From assembly GCA_002293585.1 (NCBI GenBank), contig DBDM01000018.1, forward strand, positions 268 through 7,072: a stretch of 6,805 nucleotides of DNA, read 5' to 3'. The DNA is from Bacteroidales bacterium UBA932. GTDB lineage: Bacteria > Bacteroidota > Bacteroidia > Bacteroidales > UBA932. A model generated the notes under the pieces. That model saw nothing but the letters and a program-made list of their open reading frames with translations. It was not told where the DNA came from and searched no databases. The position numbers and the translations under genes are program-made. Position 1 is the first letter of the stretch, and each line of letters begins with the position of its first letter. Below are positions 1 to 5,656 of this stretch, one piece after another.

Positions 1-219
1 CGTGACTACCGGTTGTCGCACAACCGCCGGCTGACCGGGCTCCTGTTCCACTTGCGAAGCGAATTTCGACAAGTCGACCTGCTTGCCGGAACGGATAAAT
101 TGCACGGTCTTGCGCGTATTTTGCGGCGAACTAAGAAACAGGCGCGATACAGGCCAGATCAATACCAGTAACACTGCAATGGCGATCACGCCTGCTATTT
201 TTTTCTTGTTGGGTTGCAT
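1..219 (-). CDS. traM: Partial single-pass membrane protein, probable TraM/VirB10-like conjugation protein (N-terminal 73 codons)
   Basis: This reading frame starts with ATG at 219, two bases after the traK stop, and runs open off the left edge, so only 73 residues are visible. It begins with a short basic segment (MQPNKKK), followed by one hydrophobic helix at about residues 8-30, then a polar stretch with several Gln and Pro residues (about 57-73). That layout, a cytoplasmic tip, one inner-membrane anchor and a Pro/Gln-rich periplasmic linker, is what VirB10/TraM-type proteins show. The position directly after a VirB8-like gene also fits. In Bacteroides conjugative transposons a small traL normally lies between traK and traM. 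Here nothing intervenes, so the fragment could instead be a diverged TraL or an unrelated anchor. The gene assignment is an inference from topology and position; I see no diagnostic motif. Confidence 0.5.
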   Translation of the reverse strand, partial: MQPNKKKIAGVIAIAVLLVLIWPVSRLFLSSPQNTRKTVQFIRSGKQVDLSKFASQVEQEPGQPAVVRQPVVT

Positions 220-221
220 GT

Positions 222-842
222 TTATCGTAGTTGATGGTAAGTTTCCGTGTAATTAATGATAAAAAAACCGTTGGGATTATCGGTAGTGGCCGGGGTAACG
301 TACATCACATTGCCGGTGACCGTTACGCCGTATTGCGACTCGCTGCTCCCTTTCAACTGCTGGACGAAGGTGAGCGTAAAACTGTGATCCAGCAACCGCA
401 GGTTCTCGATGATCTCCGCTTCGTTAATTTCGGCCACACGGCCCAGCCCTTTCACCGCCTGATAAATATCATTCGGCTGCTGATGCAGCTCAATATAACC
501 GGCCACCGTTTCGTCGCCCAAAGCCAGTGCGCGGTTCAGGTTCCGTTCAATATTATTTTTGTCGAAACTATAACACAGCTTACAAAAATTCAACAGAAAT
601 GCGCGGATCTGCAAGTCCGTGGCTTCGCGCGGGTCGATGAGGGAGGATGTGTAACTGTAGCCCTCCCTGTCGATAATACGGATCTCGTCGATCATCATGC
701 GACTGTAATATAATGAGATCAATGACGATACGGCCACCGAGAGCACCGCCAGCGCCGCGGCCGACCAGAGGATCAGCTTGGTTTTCACAATGCCCGAACG
801 TACATCGACTACATAAGTATCTAAGCTTTCAACATTTTCCAT
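222..842 (-). CDS. traK: TraK, VirB8-like inner-membrane conjugation protein
   Basis: The 206-residue length is close to that usual for Bacteroides TraK proteins. A cytoplasmic N-terminus (1-22) is followed by one membrane helix (about 23-46) and a periplasmic domain (about 50-206). Segments recall TraK family patterns: Arg-rich FLLNF helix near 80-95, the NLNRALALGDE segment near 101-111, and NPNGFF near 189-194, similar to the NPQGF region of TraK. VirB8-like proteins form an assembly scaffold in the periplasm that links the inner-membrane complex to the VirB9/VirB10 core. The ATG at 842 lies inside the end of traJ, giving a 22-bp overlap, which suggests translational coupling. An unusual point is a CxxC pair (Cys87 and Cys90) in the predicted periplasmic part. 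The family call is from recalled sequence patterns, not from a search. Confidence 0.82.
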   Translation of the reverse strand: MENVESLDTYVVDVRSGIVKTKLILWSAAALAVLSVAVSSLISLYYSRMMIDEIRIIDREGYSYTSSLIDPREATDLQIRAFLLNFCKLCYSFDKNNIERNLNRALALGDETVAGYIELHQQPNDIYQAVKGLGRVAEINEAEIIENLRLLDHSFTLTFVQQLKGSSESQYGVTVTGNVMYVTPATTDNPNGFFIINYTETYHQLR

Positions 843-1783
843 ATAGTTTGCGATATTAATTGCAGGTATTTGAATTTAAGGAATAAGACGAATAACAACA
901 AGGGTAATTTCATGAAAATACGGTAATTAAGCTGTTCCGTCAAGGTTTCGAGGCTCGACAGTCCCCCGCCGATGATCATGTCGGAAATTTCCTGGAAACT
1001 TTGTACGTTGCCCGTGATCTCCAATATGTCGCAAAATCGTAAATAAATGATATCCACGATATTAAACCCTATGAGAATGAAGGGGTATACCAACATGACG
1101 GTCAGCAACAAGGCGAAAAAATTAGCCGTCAAACGGCGGTAGTCAGGCAGGATAGACAGGGCGAATATCAAGGGCGACAGGGTGTTGAGTATTAGCAACA
1201 CCAGCGAACGGTCGATGTAAGCCGCAAAGCTCATGAGGTAATTAAAAAAACTCACTATCGTAGCCATGGCGCAGAATGCGTAAGTCCAGCTGTTGGGCGG
1301 AAAAGTAACGCCCGACGCGTTGCCGAGACTTTCGACGGACTGCATGGCTCCGTCGAGCGCCGTGTTGTGCTCCGCTAATTTGGACGCCGTGTCCCAGGTG
1401 GCCTGCACAAAAAATTCGGCTAAGCATTCACTCCATATTTCCTGCGCCGACGCGGAGCTGAGCGCAATGCCGTCGCTTAAACTCACCAGCAAGCCCTCGC
1501 AGAAACTGAATATCTGCTGATAGAATAAAATGGCGAATACCAGTCCCACGTGTGTAAGCAGAAACATGGGCGACAGGGCGCTTTTTGAATTGGAGAATAC
1601 CAAAGGCTGTTGCTGCATGCAACGCAGGAAATTCAGCAGGATAAACAACACGCACAACACATTCAACACCGTATGAAAACCGCCTAAAAACTCGCTGTTG
1701 GCCGTCATCACCGTTTTATACGCCTCTTGCAGCGAAAGATTGTCCTTCACCACCTGAGCCTGCTGTCGGATCATCTCATTCAT
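821..1783 (-). CDS. traJ: TraJ, VirB6-like polytopic inner-membrane conjugation protein
   Basis: This 320-residue protein has about six hydrophobic segments, at roughly 37-54, 74-93, 167-189, 193-212, 221-247 and 290-309. A large polar loop lies at about 95-165, and the C-terminus is short and basic. The length, topology and place between traI and traK match the Bacteroides TraJ family. TraJ is regarded as the VirB6 counterpart, the multi-spanning part of the inner-membrane channel that passes substrate into the periplasm. The ATG at 1783 directly follows the traI stop with no spacer (TAGATG junction), so ribosomes finishing traI could restart on traJ. The end overlaps the traK start by 22 bp. 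There is no catalytic motif to confirm the role, as is normal for VirB6 proteins. Antisense frames inside the gene are shadows. Confidence 0.8.
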   Translation of the reverse strand: MNEMIRQQAQVVKDNLSLQEAYKTVMTANSEFLGGFHTVLNVLCVLFILLNFLRCMQQQPLVFSNSKSALSPMFLLTHVGLVFAILFYQQIFSFCEGLLVSLSDGIALSSASAQEIWSECLAEFFVQATWDTASKLAEHNTALDGAMQSVESLGNASGVTFPPNSWTYAFCAMATIVSFFNYLMSFAAYIDRSLVLLILNTLSPLIFALSILPDYRRLTANFFALLLTVMLVYPFILIGFNIVDIIYLRFCDILEITGNVQSFQEISDMIIGGGLSSLETLTEQLNYRIFMKLPLLLFVLFLKFKYLQLISQTIWKMLKA

Positions 1784-2350
1784 CTACTTCAATTTTTTGG
1801 AAGATCCTATCACCTTGTTGGCGGCGTGACTTCCGGCAATGAGCGCTTTGGAATTATTCACTATGCGCCGCGCTCCGGCCAAGGCCTTCATATTGGCTTT
1901 ATGCTGGGTTTTTATCCGCTGTATCACTTCTGTCATATTCATGGAATCGCCGGCATCCGTCAGAAGCATCGACGTAGTTTCGCTCACAATTTCTACAATA
2001 CCTTCAAATTCGTTCAGCGAAGAATCTAATGAACTGCCATATTGCTTGGCCAATTGCAGGAATTTATTCATGTCGCCGACGGACAGGCGGGCTGTCGCCG
2101 CCATGCGTTTCAAGGTTTCAATTTCGTCGAAAATACTGTTCACTTCCCGTATATATTCATTGGGATAACTGAGTATCTCCACGCTGGATTGCGTCCATTT
2201 AATGACTTTAATGGCTCGTTCTATGCCCTTTTTCACGGTCCCGATCGTGTCGAGGATGGCGCCGGCAAAGGCATGGGAGGGTACCGGCGTGGTGCAGATC
2301 AATACGATGGAAAGTAATATCGCCATCGTGTATTTTGTGAGTAGTTTCAT
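1784..2350 (-). CDS. traI: TraI-like secreted helical conjugation protein (DUF4141 position, VirB5-like role)
   Basis: The 188-residue product has a clear signal peptide: basic start (MKLLTK), hydrophobic core at about 8-22, and an SHA-type cleavage site near residue 27. The mature part is hydrophilic, predicted mainly helical (about 30-180) and very Lys/Arg-rich at the C-terminus. It carries no enzyme motif. In Bacteroides conjugative transposons the gene between traG and traJ encodes TraI (DUF4141), a secreted helical protein of about 200 residues often compared with VirB5, the minor pilus-tip protein. This one is somewhat shorter. The assignment rests on position, signal peptide and helical character; direct residue similarity is weak to my eye. 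The ATG at 2350 is 6 bp after the traG stop, in A/T-rich sequence with no Shine-Dalgarno motif. No traH-like gene is present between it and traG. Confidence 0.68.
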   Translation of the reverse strand: MKLLTKYTMAILLSIVLICTTPVPSHAFAGAILDTIGTVKKGIERAIKVIKWTQSSVEILSYPNEYIREVNSIFDEIETLKRMAATARLSVGDMNKFLQLAKQYGSSLDSSLNEFEGIVEIVSETTSMLLTDAGDSMNMTEVIQRIKTQHKANMKALAGARRIVNNSKALIAGSHAANKVIGSSKKLK

Positions 2351-2356
2351 AATAAT

Positions 2357-4762
2357 TTATTTTAATTGTTCAATCGCTTCGTAAATGGTTTTTCCTTCTT
2401 CTTCCAGGCGGTTGAGGCGCGCCTGCTCTTCGCCGTCGGTGATGTAGGCCAAGTATTGTTCGCGCGACACTTCGAGCCGGAACACATTGTAGCGGCGTCC
2501 CTGTTTAATGAACACCTCGCTGTACTTACGCTCTCCGCTGAAATTATTGCGCAGGCTGTTCAGTTGGTCCAGCATATACTCATCGGTGATGTTCAGGCGG
2601 TCGCGCATGTGGCGGTAGCCGTTCTCGTTGGACAGGGCGAAAAGCAACTGCGTGTTTTCAAAAATACTTTCGGACGTGGCGTTCTCCGGAATTTGTGTGG
2701 TGCTTTGCAGCACAATGCCAATGCCGCCTTCCTGCTTACGGATGGCCTGGTAATAAAATTCTACCTGCGACAAAATATTCCCGAATTTCAAGGTCTTGGC
2801 AAATTCTTCGAACAGGATATATCCGCGCTTGCTTTTGTCGCTCCATATATTGGTGTGAATGGTGTCTTTGATGGTTTGCAACAGCACGGCGAGGATGCGT
2901 TCATTGTCTTTCGCCTCGTCGATCTCGAACACCACTACTTTTTTATCGCGAAGAGAATCAGTGCTTTGCACGGCGGTTTCGGCGCCGGAATAGAGGAAAG
3001 AGAACACGCCGTCGCCGATAAAGTCCGAGAGGAAAATTTTCATTTTGTCGAAGTCGAAATATTGCAATTCTTCTTTGAATGCCGATTTAATATCCTGCTC
3101 GTACTGGTAGATGAAACGGATGAATCCGTCAAAGGAAAGGTCTGATTGACAGGTTTGTATGTAATACCGGATGCAGTTGCGCAGAAAAATACGGTCGCTT
3201 TCCCGGATGGCGGTACGGGTGTCGAGATGAGCAAACACAAACTCGGCCAGTCCGCTGAGTTTTTCCGGTTCCAATAACACCGCTACACTGTTGTTGAAGG
3301 GATTAACGCCGAGCGGACGACCTTGTTTGTATTCAATGAAAGCGGCCTCATCGCCCATGAGGCGAGCAAATTTGTGGAACGATTTTCCGAGGTCGATAAT
3401 TACCAATATGACGCCGGATTCTTTCATTTGCCGCATAAATTCCTGGAGGAAAAAGCTTTTACCTTCGCCGGTGGGGGCAATCAATATGAAGTTTCGCGCT
3501 TTAATATGTTTTTTCTCTTCGTCCCATATATCGCGACGGACAGGGATGTTGAAACGGTCGGTGAAAAACACGCCGGCGGCATCGTGCCGGTAGTTACCCA
3601 CGGTAGTGAAAAACGAAATAGGCGCCGCGCAGAAGTTGGGATAAAGAGACAGCGCAGTGAGATTGGCGGCATAGAAAGGATTGGCCGTCACAAAAAGGTT
3701 TTTAAGGTGTTTCCCGGCGGGATAATAAGGCTGGATATCCAATCCCTGGAACACGGCCGACAGTTCGTTCTTCGCCTTGTCGAACCCCGCGGTGTCATTG
3801 TCCCAGAAGACAACGGTAGTGTTGCTGCGTACGATCAAGTCGTTGTTATAATTGCCGGTGAGCTGGTCGTGCAGCTGCTCCATTTCTTCGCGGCGGGTGG
3901 AAAAATTCTTGGAGAGGAACGACAAGCGGGCGTACTCGTCGGCTTTGGCTTTGATGCGTGCCGCCCAGTAGTGCAGGTCGTCGCGGCGGATCACGGTGCT
4001 CAGGTAGTGCGGGCGGCGGAAGTATAAGCCCAGCAGATCGCCCGGCGTGGTATGGAAATCAAAACGATTGTCGAGATAAGGGTCGCGGGTGATGCACGAC
4101 AATTCATTGGGCAGTTGCTTTTCGTTGTACACGCTGAATGCGCCGACTAAGTTATCGCCTACGCGGAGGTGAATTTGGGTATCGGCGGTGCGGAGCGCCG
4201 TTGCGAAATCAAGTGTGTTCGAGTAGTGCGGAATAAACAGATTAAAGTACTGAAAATTAAGCGATAGCATGGCTTCTTCCTCAAGGGGGACGGCGGAAAA
4301 AATACGTTCGCGGTTGAGGAACGCCACACCGTTGTTGACGGCCGAGCGAAATTCTTCGTTGATAAAATGCTGCTCGCTCACGGCCTTGTCCGGCGAATAA
4401 TTCGCAAAGGGATGCAGCAAACTGTTTTCAAATCCTTTGAGTTTGGGTGTCGACACAAAGAGCCGGGCGCGGTGGTGCAGGGTTTTCCGTCCGGTGAAAT
4501 GCCGGCGGTAGCTTTGTTGGAAATAGGTTTCTGCCGGGAGGTGCGACAGGTCGAAGGGTGCTTCGATGAATGCGTCGAAACGATGCACCAAGCTGCCCGG
4601 CGGAAGGTTTTTGATAAAGCTGGTCCAGGTGTCCCGGCTTTTTTCAAGTTGGGTTTCCGGCAATGAAAATATTTCGGGCAAGGTGAGCTCAAAGCCCATG
4701 ATAAAGCTGCCGTTATTGGTGTACGCGCAGTTACCCTTGCAGAAAAGTATAGGCGGTGTCAT
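2357..4762 (-). CDS. traG: TraG, VirB4-family conjugation ATPase
   Basis: This 801-residue protein is the type IV secretion motor, an inner-membrane-associated ATPase that powers pilus assembly and substrate transfer. The N-terminal domain (about 1-400) includes the LPEIFSLPETQLE and W-SFIKNLPPGS-VH segments (28-60) typical of TraG. A P-loop at 429-436 (APTGEGKS) is the Walker A motif, with Lys435 and Ser436. It is followed by the IDLGKSF strand-loop (456-462) and NPF (487-489). The Walker B region is YILFEEF (648-654), with the acidic pair Glu652-Glu653. A downstream VLQSTTQ (684-690) matches the conserved sensor Gln region. Length is normal for the family. The ATG at 4762 is preceded by an in-frame stop close upstream, supporting this start. 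It lies 154 bp beyond traF, the only large gap in the operon, and that gap is filled with repeats. No frameshift is seen. Confidence 0.93.
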   Translation of the reverse strand: MTPPILFCKGNCAYTNNGSFIMGFELTLPEIFSLPETQLEKSRDTWTSFIKNLPPGSLVHRFDAFIEAPFDLSHLPAETYFQQSYRRHFTGRKTLHHRARLFVSTPKLKGFENSLLHPFANYSPDKAVSEQHFINEEFRSAVNNGVAFLNRERIFSAVPLEEEAMLSLNFQYFNLFIPHYSNTLDFATALRTADTQIHLRVGDNLVGAFSVYNEKQLPNELSCITRDPYLDNRFDFHTTPGDLLGLYFRRPHYLSTVIRRDDLHYWAARIKAKADEYARLSFLSKNFSTRREEMEQLHDQLTGNYNNDLIVRSNTTVVFWDNDTAGFDKAKNELSAVFQGLDIQPYYPAGKHLKNLFVTANPFYAANLTALSLYPNFCAAPISFFTTVGNYRHDAAGVFFTDRFNIPVRRDIWDEEKKHIKARNFILIAPTGEGKSFFLQEFMRQMKESGVILVIIDLGKSFHKFARLMGDEAAFIEYKQGRPLGVNPFNNSVAVLLEPEKLSGLAEFVFAHLDTRTAIRESDRIFLRNCIRYYIQTCQSDLSFDGFIRFIYQYEQDIKSAFKEELQYFDFDKMKIFLSDFIGDGVFSFLYSGAETAVQSTDSLRDKKVVVFEIDEAKDNERILAVLLQTIKDTIHTNIWSDKSKRGYILFEEFAKTLKFGNILSQVEFYYQAIRKQEGGIGIVLQSTTQIPENATSESIFENTQLLFALSNENGYRHMRDRLNITDEYMLDQLNSLRNNFSGERKYSEVFIKQGRRYNVFRLEVSREQYLAYITDGEEQARLNRLEEEGKTIYEAIEQLK

Positions 4763-4773
4763 ATTTATTTTAT

Positions 4774-4820
4774 AGTTTACGGTTTACAAGTTTACGGGTG
4801 AAGGGTAAAAGGTAAAGGGT
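4774..4820. repeat. Degenerate GTTTACGG / GGTAAA short repeats
   Basis: The 9-mer AGTTTACGG occurs at 4774-4782 and again at 4789-4797, with TTTACA between them. Then come GGTGAAGGG, GGTAAAAGG and TAAAGGG runs up to about 4820. The plus strand is strongly biased to G, A and T. The array is imperfect, so it is called a short low-complexity repeat and not a defined element. Confidence 0.6.
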
Positions 4821-4878
4821 TTAAAGATTTAAAAGTTTATTATTAAAGTACTAATGGATAAGTTATTAGCTTGTTCAG

Positions 4879-4912
4879 CCGATTGCTTCGGGCGTTGCCC
4901 TCGCAATGACGG
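4879..4912. repeat. Palindromic interspersed repeat (ATTGC...GCAAT hairpin)
   Basis: On the plus strand the arms are CCG (4879-4881), ATTGC (4882-4886) and GGGC (4890-4893), then loop GTT (4894-4896), then GCCC (4897-4900), GCAAT (4903-4907) and CGG (4910-4912). Small internal bulges of TTC/TC and GA separate the paired blocks. All three stem blocks pair perfectly. The GATTGCTTCG and CGCAATGACG ends resemble a palindromic repeat I recall seeing dispersed between genes in many bacterial genomes. It lies just beyond the traF stop. No T-run follows on the minus strand, so it is not a standard intrinsic terminator, though the RNA would fold. Confidence 0.75.
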
Positions 4913-4916
4913 TGGG

Positions 4917-5222
4917 TTATGGAACCTGTCTCTTAGTCTCTCGTCTCTTAGTCCCTTGAGACGCCGTATCCACCTGCGCCGTGATGTCGGGCGATAACAG
5001 GATCCGCTGTTGGTGTCCCTTACTGGAGGCGCGTGAGAACAGGAAATACGCGGCGCCGTTCAGCAAGCCACAGGCAGCGACCTTTATGAGCGTTGCATTC
5101 AGCAGGAACACCAGGGCGGATACTCCGAAAACCAGAAATTGGAGTACGAAAAACATCAAAGAAAGTCCGAAGACCCTCGGCGAAGCGCTGATGTCTTTGT
5201 TGATTTTTACCGTACGGGGCAT
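4917..5222 (-). CDS. traF: TraF-like, VirB3-family small membrane protein (DUF4133 type)
   Basis: The 101-residue product has the motif INKDI near its start (7-11), which recalls the INKGI segment of Bacteroides TraF (DUF4133), followed by two adjacent membrane helices at about 17-36 and 41-63. It then has a polar tail. VirB3-like proteins are small inner-membrane partners of the VirB4 ATPase, and traF precedes traG here. The ATG at 5222 is 3 bp after the traE stop. The C-terminal tail is odd: the last 12 residues (GTKRRETKRQVP) are encoded by copies of an 8-bp GACTAAGA repeat that runs to the stop, and the usual basic TraF ending is not evident. The natural end was probably replaced or extended by repeat insertion. 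The family call is moderately sure; similarity is mostly in the N-terminal half. Confidence 0.75.
   Translation of the reverse strand: MPRTVKINKDISASPRVFGLSLMFFVLQFLVFGVSALVFLLNATLIKVAACGLLNGAAYFLFSRASSKGHQQRILLSPDITAQVDTASQGTKRRETKRQVP
4928..4953 (-). repeat. 8-bp GACTAAGA repeat at the 3' end of traF
   Basis: Read on the minus strand this is GACTAAGA, then a 7-bp variant GACGAGA, then GACTAAGA, then the partial unit GAC. It codes for the final basic residues of TraF. The same unit, in the same sense relative to the gene, forms the end of rlmN at 6667-6746. The two arrays therefore lie as inverted copies around the traF-traE-rlmN segment. Confidence 0.8.
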
Positions 5223-5225
5223 GCG

Positions 5226-5528
5226 TTATATCACCCCTTTGACGAAGCCGAGGACACCCGATAGCGTGGCCATCACGGCGCAGGCTATAATGATGTTCAT
5301 GATCACTTTTTTCGACTTCGCGGAGTCGGCGAAAAAGATGTAACCCATAACGGATAAGAACCCGATAATGAACATGGCCACGGCCACAGCTCTGAAAATG
5401 GGTTTTAGTTCGCCCTCGACAAAAGAGTCGAGTTTTGTCCCGATTCCTGTGTTGGACTGGGCGTAGGAAATGGCTAAACAGCCGAAGGTGAACAGCGCCG
5501 TGAACAGCGAGTGGCGTAATTTTTTCAT
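5226..5528 (-). CDS. traE: TraE-like, VirB2-type pilin precursor (DUF4134 position)
   Basis: Starting at the ATG at 5528 gives 100 residues: a signal peptide (basic MKKLRHS, hydrophobic 9-21, cleavage near SYA-QS at 23-24), a short polar segment (25-43), and two membrane helices (about 44-66 and 75-96) separated by a Lys-rich turn (KSKK, 71-74). This is the build of VirB2/TraE pilins: a signal peptide followed by two hydrophobic helices joined by a basic loop. It is first in the operon and 3 bp before traF, as in Bacteroides conjugative transposons. A longer frame reaches 5612, but it would begin with TTG and include the likely -7 promoter element, so I reject that start. The leader lacks a Shine-Dalgarno motif and is A/T-rich, as is usual in Bacteroidota. 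Residue-level similarity to known TraE is modest. Confidence 0.75.
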   Translation of the reverse strand: MKKLRHSLFTALFTFGCLAISYAQSNTGIGTKLDSFVEGELKPIFRAVAVAMFIIGFLSVMGYIFFADSAKSKKVIMNIIIACAVMATLSGVLGFVKGVI

Positions 5529-5589
5529 AAAAAAAGAAACGTAAATGTGGTTGTTTAAAACAAGGGTGGATTTTAAAATTTCTTCAATG

Positions 5590-5621
5590 CAAAGTTGGGA
5601 ACATTTTTTCAAACTGCCAAA
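5590..5621 (-). promoter_or_regulatory. Predicted Bacteroidota-type promoter of the tra operon
   Basis: On the minus strand a TTTG (5618-5621) is followed, after 20 bp, by CAACTTTG (5590-5597). This matches the Bacteroidota consensus of a -33 TTTG and a -7 TAnnTTTG with only T to C at the first base. Transcription would start near 5583-5586, leaving a leader of about 55 nt before the traE ATG at 5528. The call is by consensus only. Confidence 0.6.
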
Positions 5622-5640
5622 TTTTTTTCAAAATATTTTT

Positions 5641-5648
5641 TAACTTTG
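5641..5648 (+). promoter_or_regulatory. Predicted -7 element of the rlmN promoter
   Basis: TAACTTTG is an exact match to the Bacteroidota -7 consensus TAnnTTTG. No TTTG occurs at the expected -33 distance; that stretch is A/T-rich with T-runs. If this box is used, transcription would begin about 5652-5655, only a few bases before the ATG at 5657, so the mRNA would be nearly leaderless. Confidence 0.5.
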
Positions 5649-5656
5649 TAAAAGTT

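Larger units (their letters stand above)
4763..4916. repeat. Repeat-filled gap between traF and traG
   Basis: This 154-bp spacer has no coding potential of its own. It contains a palindromic element next to traF (4879-4912) and, next to traG, degenerate repeats related to GTTTACGG (about 4774-4797) and GGTAAA (about 4802-4820). The middle is A/T-rich. I found no good TAnnTTTG promoter; the nearest match on the minus strand, TAAACTTG, has one mismatch and lacks a convincing -33 partner. traG is therefore probably read from the traE promoter unless a weak internal promoter exists. Confidence 0.7.

Noticed and set aside
2366..3145. Plus-strand open frame of 259 codons opposite traG
   Set aside because: It is antisense to well-supported TraG motifs (Walker B and sensor regions), shows no family pattern, and is explained by codon bias of the coding strand.
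3323..4027. Plus-strand open frame of 234 codons opposite traG
   Set aside because: It is antisense to the Walker A half of TraG and has no recognisable domain.
4879..4912. Intrinsic terminator for traE-traF
   Set aside because: The hairpin is good but no U-rich tract follows it on the minus strand, so it is listed as a palindromic repeat.
5529..5612. Longer traE reading frame with 28 extra N-terminal residues
   Set aside because: It would start at TTG, covers the predicted -7 promoter element, and would bury the clear signal peptide that begins at the ATG at 5528.
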